Assembly: GCA_026786335.1 (NCBI GenBank)
Contig: JAJAYG010000031.1
Location: 1 to 6,098 of the forward strand
Origin: Chitinophagales bacterium
GTDB lineage: Bacteria > Bacteroidota > Bacteroidia > Chitinophagales > UBA10324
Direction: 5' to 3'
DNA: 6,098 nt
Of the stretch, positions 1 to 5,232 are shown one piece after another; the first letter of the stretch is position 1; every line of letters begins with the position of its first letter. The position numbers and the translations under genes were made by a program. Under the pieces are notes generated by a model. The model had not been told where the DNA came from and made no database searches. It saw only the letters and a program-made list of their open reading frames with translations.

Positions 1-222
1 GGTTAACTCCTCATTTTCTTTTTTCAGTTTATCCTTTTTAGAAAAGCCGAGTTTTTTAAAAATGTCACTACCTTCAGTTTCTTCAGTAGCATTTTCATTA
101 GCATTTTCTTCCGAAGCATCTTTTTCAATCTTATTTAGAATCTCATCGGCAGAAAGGTTTTCTAAACCTGAATCTTTATCACCATTCATTTCTTCTTCGT
201 TTTTCTTTTCACTGTTCTCCAT
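1..222 (-). CDS. grpE: Probable GrpE, DnaK nucleotide-exchange factor (N-terminal part only)
   Basis: The minus strand is open from an ATG at 222-220 to the window edge, giving 74 codons; the 3' part lies outside. The visible protein begins MENSEKKNEEEMNGDKDSG, is very rich in Glu, Lys and Asn, and ends with a basic stretch followed by a heptad-like charged helix start (KDKLKKENEELT). A disordered acidic leader of this kind followed by a long charged coiled coil is the usual N-terminal layout of GrpE, which in the cytosol releases ADP from DnaK and often sits next to dnaJ. The conserved GrpE core is outside the window, so the family call rests on leader composition, coiled-coil start and a stress-type promoter candidate upstream. 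Another acidic coiled-coil protein remains possible. No Shine-Dalgarno sequence is evident, which is common in this phylum. Confidence 0.68.
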   Translation of the reverse strand, partial: MENSEKKNEEEMNGDKDSGLENLSADEILNKIEKDASEENANENATEETEGSDIFKKLGFSKKDKLKKENEELT

Positions 223-249
223 TGAATTTCTGTTTTGTAAAATGTGGTA

Positions 250-265
250 GTCAAATCATTTGCCA
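250..265 (-). promoter_or_regulatory. Sigma-54-like promoter candidate for grpE, with partial dyads just upstream
   Basis: Read on the minus strand, 265-250 is TGGCAAATGATTTGAC. It resembles the sigma-54 layout TGGCAC-N5-TTGC with correct spacing, keeping the GG of the -24 element, but it has GA where the -12 element normally has GC. It would place the transcript start near 240, about 17 nt before the ATG at 222. The -24 part overlaps a TGCC/GGCA dyad (261-270), and a second loose dyad (TGCCA-CAT-TGTC, minus strand, 291-280) lies upstream. No TTTG/TAnnTTTG promoter was found for this gene. This is a pattern match only. Confidence 0.38.
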
Positions 266-434
266 CGGCACTCTATTGAGACAATGTGGCATTGTTTCAT
301 TTTCGGGAGGTCAAAATTAGAGGAAAAAGATGGAAGAAGAGGTAACAGAAGCCATTAATTACATTGCTTCAGTAATTTTGATTTCGATAAAATATTACAA
401 TCGGCTTACAATAATCAGCTTCAAGTTTCATTTC

Positions 435-466
435 TTTGACTATTGCATTTCAGATGCTTAATTTCG
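435..466 (+). promoter_or_regulatory. Bacteroidota-type promoter for the secreted-protein gene
   Basis: TTTG at 435-438 is followed after 20 nt by TAATTTCG at 459-466. This fits the Bacteroidota primary-sigma consensus TTTG-N19/21-TAnnTTTG with one mismatch (C for T at the seventh position). The predicted start would be around 472, leaving a 5' leader of roughly 18 nt before the ATG at 490. Position and spacing are both right, which makes this the best-supported promoter in the window. Confidence 0.55.
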
Positions 467-489
467 ATGTCCATTTTATTAAGTAACGC

Positions 490-2844
490 ATGAATTTCAG
501 GTTTAAAATATTACTGCTTGCTTTGTTTCTTTTCACTCATGAAGCTAAAGCATTCCATATAATCGGCGGTGAGATTTACTATTCATGTACAGGAAATAAT
601 AATTATACCATCACCATGATTGTTTACAGGGATTGCAGCAATCTGAATGCTGCACCGTTTGATAATCCTGCTTCTATTGCGATCTATAATGCCGATCAAA
701 CTTTGTATCAGGCATTGGATGTTTACTATGATTCTTATACTGCTGTTCAACCCGATCTTTCGAATCCGTGTTTGATTGCACCTCCGGGCGTTTGTGTTGA
801 ACAGGCAATTTATCAGGCAACTATTTTTCTTCCATCAGCAAGCGGCGGTTATGATATCAGTTATCAGAGATGTTGCAGAAATACATCGGTTGTAAATATC
901 ATCGCACCAGAGAACACTGGCGCAACTTATTCTATTCACATTCCCGGCAGTTCACTGGCAACTTGCAACACAAGTCCTCACTTTTCTAATTATCCGCCGA
1001 TAGTTATTTGTGCAAATGAAAATTTGATTTTTGATCATAGTGCAACTGAGCCTGATGGCGATGTGCTTCGCTATTCATTGTGTACTCCAAATCAGGGAGC
1101 CGATCAAACTTCACCTCAGCCAATACCACCTCCTCCTCCTCCTTATGATCCTATTTTCTGGAACCCGCCGTACAATGTAAATGATCAGATTGGTGGCATT
1201 CCTCCTATGGCCATTGATTCAATTACAGGATTGCTAACAGGCAAGCCAAGCAACGTTGGTCAATATGTGGTTGGTGTTTGTGTAAGGGAATACCGAAACG
1301 GAAATCTTCTTTGCACCAACACAAGAGATTTTCAATTTAATGTTGCAGACTGCGATCCGCTGATCATTGCAGATTTTTCATCACCACAATCTGTAAATCT
1401 AAATGCCGATACATTAACTTTATGCGGTACGCTGACAGTTAATTTTGATAACAACAGTTTTGGAGCAAGTGGTTATGAATGGGATTTTGGCGTAGCGGGA
1501 ATTTCAACTGACGTTTCAGATTTACAAACGCCATCTTATACTTATCCCGATACAGGTATTTATAAGGTGCGACTGATTGCTTCGCCCGGTTTGCTATGTG
1601 GTGATACTGCTTACAAGTATGTTGAATTGCGGCTTGGAGTTGATCCCGATTTTTCAACTCAAAATGTTTGTGTTGGAAGTCCTTCATTATTCTTTGATCA
1701 ATCAATTGCCCTTGATGGAAATCTTACAAGCTGGCAATGGAATTTTGGTGATGGCGGAAGCTCCAGTCTTCAAAACCCAATACATAATTATTTTGCTCAG
1801 GGAAATTACAATGTGACTTTAACAAGCAGTAATTCTTATGGATGTTATTCTTTCATTACAAAAACAATTACTGTTTACGCGCTACCGAATATTGCAGCAG
1901 CGCCCGATACTTTTATTTGCAATGTTGATTCTGTAATGTTGATCGCGCATGATGGTGTTAGCTATAGCTGGCAGCCGAATTATAATATCAGCAGCACATC
2001 CATCAGCAATCCCGTTGTTTCACCTGATGTTACAACCACCTATTATGTAACTGTTGTAAGTGATAAAGGATGCATAAATTCAGATTCTGTAACTGTGAAA
2101 ATTACAGATACTGTACTTGCAGTTGCCGGCCCCGATACCACAATTTGCGAAGGACAACTTGTTCAGCTTTATGCTATGAATGCGGTGTACTATCAATGGT
2201 TCCCTGATGATAATATGAATAATGCTTTTATAAGCAACCCTGTTGTAAAGCCCGATGTAACAACCACGTATTTTGTAAATGCATTTATAGGTTCTTGCGT
2301 TGATCAGGATACCGTTACAGTTACAGTATTACCATTGCCACCTGCAAATGCGGGCGAAGATGTAACCATTAATCAGGGAGAGAGCACAAGACTAAATGCA
2401 AGTGGTGGAGGAATCTATCAATGGATTCCACCAGATGCATTAACGAATGCATTCATTTCAGACCCGAATGCAAATCCCATCAACACCATCACTTATGCGC
2501 TCATTGTTACCGGCGATAATGGTTGTGTGGCGTTTGATAGTGTTACTGTTTTTGTAACTCACATTCACGATGTTCTTGCGCCCAATGCATTTACGCCAAA
2601 TGGCGATGGCATCAATGATTATTTTCAATTCTTTTTGAAAGGAATAAGTTTGATCACTTCAGTAAAAATATTTGATCGCTGGGGCGAGATGGTTTATTAC
2701 TCAGCAACCAATGAAGTTAAAGGATGGAACGGAACCTATAAAGAACTCGATTGCGAAATGGATACTTATGTGTATTCAATAACAGGAATTACTTATGATG
2801 GTGATGAGATCAGAGTCTCGGGCTCTCTTACACTCATTCGCTAA
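490..2844 (+). CDS. Secreted PKD/Ig-like repeat protein with type B T9SS C-terminal domain
   Basis: 784 residues, predicted to be exported by Sec and then by the type IX system to the surface or medium. Residues 1-21 form a signal peptide with a basic start, a Leu/Phe-rich core and an AKA cleavage site before FHIIGGEIYY. Residues 22-288 form an N-terminal domain seen in many Bacteroidota surface proteins, with C33, a CCRN motif at 128-131 and a proline run at 213-218. A PKD-like domain spans about 290-380 (YEWDFG at 329-334) and a second about 384-466 (WQWNFGDGG at 415-423). Three Ig-like repeats of about 75 residues cover 467-690. The C-terminal domain (698-784) has the NAFTPNGDGIND signature, a VKIFDRWGEMVY strand and a final TYVYSI...SLTLIR, typical of the gliding-motility-associated C-terminal family. 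No enzyme motif is visible, so an adhesive or structural role is inferred. It appears to be a single-gene unit with its own promoter and terminator. Confidence 0.93.
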   Translation: MNFRFKILLLALFLFTHEAKAFHIIGGEIYYSCTGNNNYTITMIVYRDCSNLNAAPFDNPASIAIYNADQTLYQALDVYYDSYTAVQPDLSNPCLIAPPGVCVEQAIYQATIFLPSASGGYDISYQRCCRNTSVVNIIAPENTGATYSIHIPGSSLATCNTSPHFSNYPPIVICANENLIFDHSATEPDGDVLRYSLCTPNQGADQTSPQPIPPPPPPYDPIFWNPPYNVNDQIGGIPPMAIDSITGLLTGKPSNVGQYVVGVCVREYRNGNLLCTNTRDFQFNVADCDPLIIADFSSPQSVNLNADTLTLCGTLTVNFDNNSFGASGYEWDFGVAGISTDVSDLQTPSYTYPDTGIYKVRLIASPGLLCGDTAYKYVELRLGVDPDFSTQNVCVGSPSLFFDQSIALDGNLTSWQWNFGDGGSSSLQNPIHNYFAQGNYNVTLTSSNSYGCYSFITKTITVYALPNIAAAPDTFICNVDSVMLIAHDGVSYSWQPNYNISSTSISNPVVSPDVTTTYYVTVVSDKGCINSDSVTVKITDTVLAVAGPDTTICEGQLVQLYAMNAVYYQWFPDDNMNNAFISNPVVKPDVTTTYFVNAFIGSCVDQDTVTVTVLPLPPANAGEDVTINQGESTRLNASGGGIYQWIPPDALTNAFISDPNANPINTITYALIVTGDNGCVAFDSVTVFVTHIHDVLAPNAFTPNGDGINDYFQFFLKGISLITSVKIFDRWGEMVYYSATNEVKGWNGTYKELDCEMDTYVYSITGITYDGDEIRVSGSLTLIR
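1888..2559 (+). repeat. Three tandem Ig-like repeats inside the secreted protein
   Basis: Residues 467-690 hold three diverged copies with a period of 75-76 residues. The clearest shared block is SNPVVSPDVTTTYYV (from residue 506), SNPVVKPDVTTTYFV (from 582) and SDPNANPINTITYAL (from 657). Each copy also has a central Tyr/Trp motif (YSWQP, YQWFP, YQWIP) and a terminal D-S/T-VTV strand. Copies 1 and 2 have a Cys pair (477/528 and 553/603); copy 3 has Asn628 in place of the first Cys and keeps only C679. Confidence 0.85.
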
Positions 2845-2881
2845 CCAATCTATTTTTTTATTTGCTTGTTTTTGCATTTTA

Positions 2882-2901
2882 ATAAATGTAATTACATTTA
2901 T
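2882..2901. repeat. Perfect 20-bp AT-rich palindrome
   Basis: Positions 2882-2901 read the same on both strands, centred on GTAATTAC (2888-2895). It lies 37 bp after the stop of the secreted-protein gene and directly before the terminator stem. It could form a weak AT hairpin that adds to termination, or be a binding site for a dimeric regulator; nothing in the sequence decides this. Confidence 0.6.
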
Positions 2902-2903
2902 AG

Positions 2904-2936
2904 CCCATCACAATCTCTGATGGGTATTTTATTCTT
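2904..2936 (+). terminator. Rho-independent terminator of the secreted-protein gene
   Basis: A perfect 7-bp stem, CCCATCA (2904-2910) with TGATGGG (2918-2924), encloses a 7-nt loop and is followed by TATTTTATTCTT. It sits 60 bp after the stop codon and about 50 bp before anmK, so it should separate the two genes into distinct transcripts. Confidence 0.82.
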
Positions 2937-2977
2937 GTATACAATTATTTTTTTCATCAAACCCAACAATAATTTTT

Positions 2978-4093
2978 ATGAAAACTTATCGAGTTCTCGG
3001 CCTCATGTCGGGTAGTTCATTAGACGGCATCGATTGCGCTTATTGCCGCATTGAAGAAGACAATGGAAAATGGCGCTATGAAATTGAAAAAGCTGAAGTA
3101 ATTCCTTACCCTCCAAAATGGAGATTAAGATTACAAAGTTTAGTGCTGCAAAATGCAGTTACCTATTTAAAGACCGATACTTTCTATGGTCATTTTTTGG
3201 GAGAAGTTGCACGCAAGTTTATACAGGATAATATGCTGGAAGGGAAACTTGATTTTATTGCCTCGCATGGTCAAACTGTTTTTCACCAACCCGAAAATCA
3301 AATGACCAGTCAAATTGGTGATGGTGCTGCGCTGGTAATGGAAACAGGTTATCCTGTTATCTGTAACTTCAGAACAATTGATGTTGCACTCGGCGGACAA
3401 GGAACACCGATGGCTCCCACAGGAGATAAATATTTATTCTCCGATTTTAAATTCTGTCTCAACCTCGGCGGCATTTCAAACATCTCTTGCAAACTCGATA
3501 ACAAAATTATCGGCTTTGATATTTGCGGAGTAAACATGGTGCTCAATGCGCTGGCTGGTGAAATAGATTTGGAATATGATAAAGACGGAAGCATTGCCCG
3601 CTCAGGTGCTGTGAATATGGATTTACTCAATGAACTGAATGCACAGTGGTACTATGAAAAACCATATCCAAAATCAATTGGTGGTGGCTGGGTTACAAAA
3701 ATTTTTCTACCCATATTTAGAAAGTACCGAATACAAATTGAAGATAAACTTGCAACAGCAGTGGAACACATTGCCATGCAAATAGGCAAAGACCTTAAAA
3801 GTATTTACACCAATGAATATTTGAATAAGGAAGACAGCCACTCCATGCTGGTTACTGGTGGTGGTGCCTTCAACCGTTTTCTTTTAGAGCGAATTAATTT
3901 TCATTCACCTGTGCCTGTTGTAGTGCCCGACCCCATGACGATTAAATTTAAAGAAGGATTGCTTACAGCTCTTATGGGGGTTTTGCGCTACCGCGGCGAA
4001 GTAAACATGATGGCTTCTGTTACCGGAGCCACCGCAGATAATTGCGGCGGCGAAGTTTATTTATCAATGGTAAATAAGATGCCGGTGATTTAA
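2978..4093 (+). CDS. anmK: Anhydro-N-acetylmuramic acid kinase
   Basis: 371 residues, the normal length for AnmK. The cytosolic enzyme opens the 1,6-anhydro ring of anhydro-MurNAc and phosphorylates it to MurNAc-6-phosphate during peptidoglycan recycling; the next enzyme, usually MurQ, is not in the window. Visible motifs are GLMSGSSLDGID (residues 8-19, phosphate loop), SHGQTV (96-101), NFRTIDVALGGQGTPMAP in the middle, CLNLGGISN, GFDICGVN with D181 as the expected catalytic base (equivalent to Asp182 of the E. coli enzyme), and VTGGGAFN (292-299) for the nucleotide site. The ATG at 2978 places the phosphate loop at the usual distance from the N-terminus. The GFDICGVN motif differs from the proteobacterial GFDTGPGN form. 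The terminator upstream suggests independent transcription, but no convincing promoter was found. The gene faces the minus-strand TA locus tail to tail. Confidence 0.96.
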   Translation: MKTYRVLGLMSGSSLDGIDCAYCRIEEDNGKWRYEIEKAEVIPYPPKWRLRLQSLVLQNAVTYLKTDTFYGHFLGEVARKFIQDNMLEGKLDFIASHGQTVFHQPENQMTSQIGDGAALVMETGYPVICNFRTIDVALGGQGTPMAPTGDKYLFSDFKFCLNLGGISNISCKLDNKIIGFDICGVNMVLNALAGEIDLEYDKDGSIARSGAVNMDLLNELNAQWYYEKPYPKSIGGGWVTKIFLPIFRKYRIQIEDKLATAVEHIAMQIGKDLKSIYTNEYLNKEDSHSMLVTGGGAFNRFLLERINFHSPVPVVVPDPMTIKFKEGLLTALMGVLRYRGEVNMMASVTGATADNCGGEVYLSMVNKMPVI

Positions 4094-4138
4094 TTCTTTA
4101 TTGAAATGAAAAAAAATCCGTCGCGAATTATCCCTTCT

Positions 4139-4160
4139 CGCGCAAGCGTCCGCTTGTGCG
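4139..4160. terminator. GC-rich inverted repeat between convergent anmK and toxin remnant
   Basis: Arms 4139-4148 (CGCGCAAGCG) and 4151-4160 (CGCTTGTGCG) pair over 10 bp with one G-T wobble and 2 nt between them, so the real loop would be slightly larger. On the plus strand an AT-rich stretch with ATTATTTTTC follows after about 6 nt; on the minus strand a run of eight T lies some 20 nt further on. The GC richness stands out from the surroundings. It probably ends anmK and perhaps the TA transcript, and may be a dispersed REP-like element. Confidence 0.5.
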
Positions 4161-4167
4161 AACTCAA

Positions 4168-4467
4168 TTATTTTTCTAATTTATTCTGAAGTAATCGCGA
4201 GCCATGAAAAACAGTAAGCACTTCAATTTCATTTTCAGAATGAACTTCGTAAATAATTCTGTAGCTCCCCTCATTGAGTTGCCTTATATTTTCGTGATTC
4301 ATTTCCGGTACTTTGCTTCCAATGGCAGGTGATAACTTAAGAATTTGAGAGCGTTCAAAAATCCGTTGAATCATTCTCGTTGCATATTACTCTGAATCTT
4401 TTGAAATGTATTCAGCAATTTGATCCAGATCATCAAGCGCTATTTTGTTCCATCAGATTTTAACCAT
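4168..4467 (-). pseudogene. ParE/RelE-like toxin broken by two in-frame stops
   Basis: In one frame from the ATG at 4467-4465 to the TAA at 4170-4168 the translation is MVKI*WNKIALDDLDQIAEYISKDSE*YATRMIQRIFE and onward. This is a full-length ParE-type toxin of about 99 codons: N-terminal W..IALDDLDQIAEYIS helix, KLSPAIGSKVPE loop, then the C-terminal GSYRIIYEV and EIEVLTVFHGSRLL strands. The frame carries TGA at codon 5 (4455-4453) and TAA at codon 27 (4389-4387). The similarity on both sides of each stop is in frame, so substitutions rather than indels explain them; the TAA is one change from AAA (Lys). An uninterrupted 68-codon frame starts at the ATG at 4374, but it lacks the first helix. 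ParE toxins poison gyrase and RelE toxins cleave mRNA; which one this was cannot be told. Loss of activity is inferred. Confidence 0.8.
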
Positions 4468-4637
4468 CTGCTCATTTTTTCTTTGGCCTCTTCTTCTGAG
4501 AATGATAACCCTTGCTTAGAGAGTTTGCGCGCTTCTTCAATTTTATTGATGAGCAGAAACCGTTCGAACAAATCATCCACAGAAATTTCTTCGGGGAGAT
4601 TTTGAAGCCCTTCTATCACTTGCGTTTTTGTGAGCAT
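4440..4637 (-). CDS. Antitoxin of a type II toxin-antitoxin pair
   Basis: 65 residues beginning MLTKTQVIEGLQNLPEEIS at the ATG at 4637. The frame could be extended two codons to a TTG at 4643, but the ATG is preferred. The protein is acidic and helical: an N-terminal segment with LPEEISVDDLFERFLLINKIEEARK, then GLSFSEEEAKEKMSRWLK, a pattern shared by small antitoxins found upstream of ParE/RelE toxins in Bacteroidota. In such pairs the N-terminal part usually supports dimerisation or operator binding and the C-terminal helix masks the toxin. The last 28 bp overlap the start of the toxin frame, the translational coupling expected of such pairs. The frame is intact although the toxin is broken. 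No named family could be assigned with certainty. Confidence 0.72.
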   Translation of the reverse strand: MLTKTQVIEGLQNLPEEISVDDLFERFLLINKIEEARKLSKQGLSFSEEEAKEKMSRWLKSDGTK

Positions 4638-4713
4638 TGCCAAAATGTTCTTACGAAGTTAGAAAATTTTCTTTTAGTGGTCGGTGTCCTCAGGCTGAAC
4701 GAGAAATGAAACT

Positions 4714-5142
4714 CTATTTTTTTGATGAACGATTTCTCACCATCATTTTCCCTACCAAAGAGCTTACTCTTTTCTCACCATTGGTTTCAGATTCATCTTT
4801 TATTTTCTTGCTTTCTACAAAAGGCAGGTAATAGAAATAATAAGAACTCACGAACAATAAACCGATCACAAAAAATATGAGTGCATAAGATCGCGTAGAG
4901 TCATTGTAAAAGAATTCTCCAACCATCCACGTAATGTTTGCGCAGATCCATGCACACACTGCAAGGTTGTGAAGCAGTTCTGCCACATCGTGCCTGTGCA
5001 GCCAGGTGATATGAAATGCAATTAAAATTGTTGGTACTGCAACAAGGAGTCCTGCAAGCTTTGCATCGAGCACCCAGCAGGTGTCTTTTATTAGCCAGAG
5101 GAAAATGTGAAGGTTTTCGTAGCGGCGCATGTTTTTTATCAT
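4714..5142 (-). CDS. Small conserved-looking polytopic membrane protein, function unknown
   Basis: 142 residues from the ATG at 5142; a second ATG at 5130 (MRRYENLHIFLW) would give 138 and may be the true start. About four hydrophobic segments are visible: residues 9-25 (a less hydrophobic one containing KDTCW), 29-48, 56-78 and 86-108. A hydrophilic, Lys/Ser-rich tail of about 34 residues follows. Segments one and three carry unusual polar residues for a membrane helix (Lys-Asp; Asn, Trp and Glu in CANITWMVGEFF), and a His-rich loop HITWLHRHD joins segments two and three. I recognise the general look of an uncharacterised Bacteroidota inner-membrane protein but cannot name a family or function. 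It follows glgC on the same strand after 90 bp, with its own promoter candidate, so cotranscription is uncertain. Confidence 0.8.
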   Translation of the reverse strand: MIKNMRRYENLHIFLWLIKDTCWVLDAKLAGLLVAVPTILIAFHITWLHRHDVAELLHNLAVCAWICANITWMVGEFFYNDSTRSYALIFFVIGLLFVSSYYFYYLPFVESKKIKDESETNGEKRVSSLVGKMMVRNRSSKK

Positions 5143-5161
5143 TGGTGAAAATTAGAAAAAA

Positions 5162-5194
5162 GAAAAATAGTTAGTGAAGAAATTTTCAAACAAA
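5162..5194 (-). promoter_or_regulatory. Weak promoter candidate for the membrane-protein gene
   Basis: On the minus strand TTTG (5194-5191) is followed after 21 nt by TATTTTTC (5169-5162), one base from TAnnTTTG; a second TTTG at 5190-5187 gives a 17-nt spacer. The start would fall about 15 nt before the ATG at 5142. The stretch is very T-rich, so chance matches are likely. Confidence 0.3.
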
Positions 5195-5232
5195 AATTAT
5201 TTTTCTTTTTCAGAAGCACACCACACTAAAAA

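Larger units (their letters stand above)
223..489. other. Divergent intergenic region
   Basis: This 267-bp spacer separates the leftward grpE-like gene from the rightward secreted-protein gene. It contains the sigma-54-like candidate at 250-265, the TTTG/TAnnTTTG-type candidate at 435-466, and a middle part (about 300-430) that is AT-rich and shows no hairpin, repeat or convincing gene. A 43-codon frame at 330-461 exists but runs through the rightward promoter and looks like chance. Confidence 0.6.

Noticed and set aside
62..250. 62-codon plus-strand open frame rich in Ser and Phe
   Set aside because: It is the antisense image of the Glu/Lys-rich leader of the grpE-like gene; its composition is what reverse reading of GAA/AAA codons gives.
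330..461. 43-codon plus-strand frame preceded by an AGAGGA sequence
   Set aside because: Too short, no recognisable protein pattern, and it runs through the promoter candidate of the downstream gene; Bacteroidota seldom rely on Shine-Dalgarno sites.
1126..1143. CCT microsatellite-like run
   Set aside because: It encodes the hexaproline stretch in the secreted protein; in frame, short, and in line with a linker, so phase variation is not supported.
1439..1816. Open frames at 1439-1705 (minus) and 1577-1816 (plus) inside the secreted-protein gene
   Set aside because: Both lie fully inside a strongly supported coding frame and show no protein-like pattern of their own.
3167..3630. Minus-strand frames 3167-3400 and 3349-3630 within anmK
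   Set aside because: Antisense shadows of anmK motifs with no recognisable domain.
4168..4467. Alternative genetic code or programmed readthrough of the toxin stops
   Set aside because: TGA and TAA both interrupt the frame and all other genes here end and read normally under the standard code, so mutation is far simpler.
4440..4643. Antitoxin start at the TTG at 4643
   Set aside because: An ATG two codons downstream (4637) gives the expected start MLTKTQ; there is no reason to prefer TTG.
4701..4738. Inverted GAGAAAT/ATTTCTC and nearby GAACGA direct repeat after the membrane-protein gene
   Set aside because: Seven base pairs with a 24-nt loop and no following T-run; likely chance.
4420..4831. 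Plus-strand frames 4420-4605, 4512-4709 and 4637-4831
   Set aside because: They lie opposite the antitoxin and the membrane-protein tail and have shadow-like composition.
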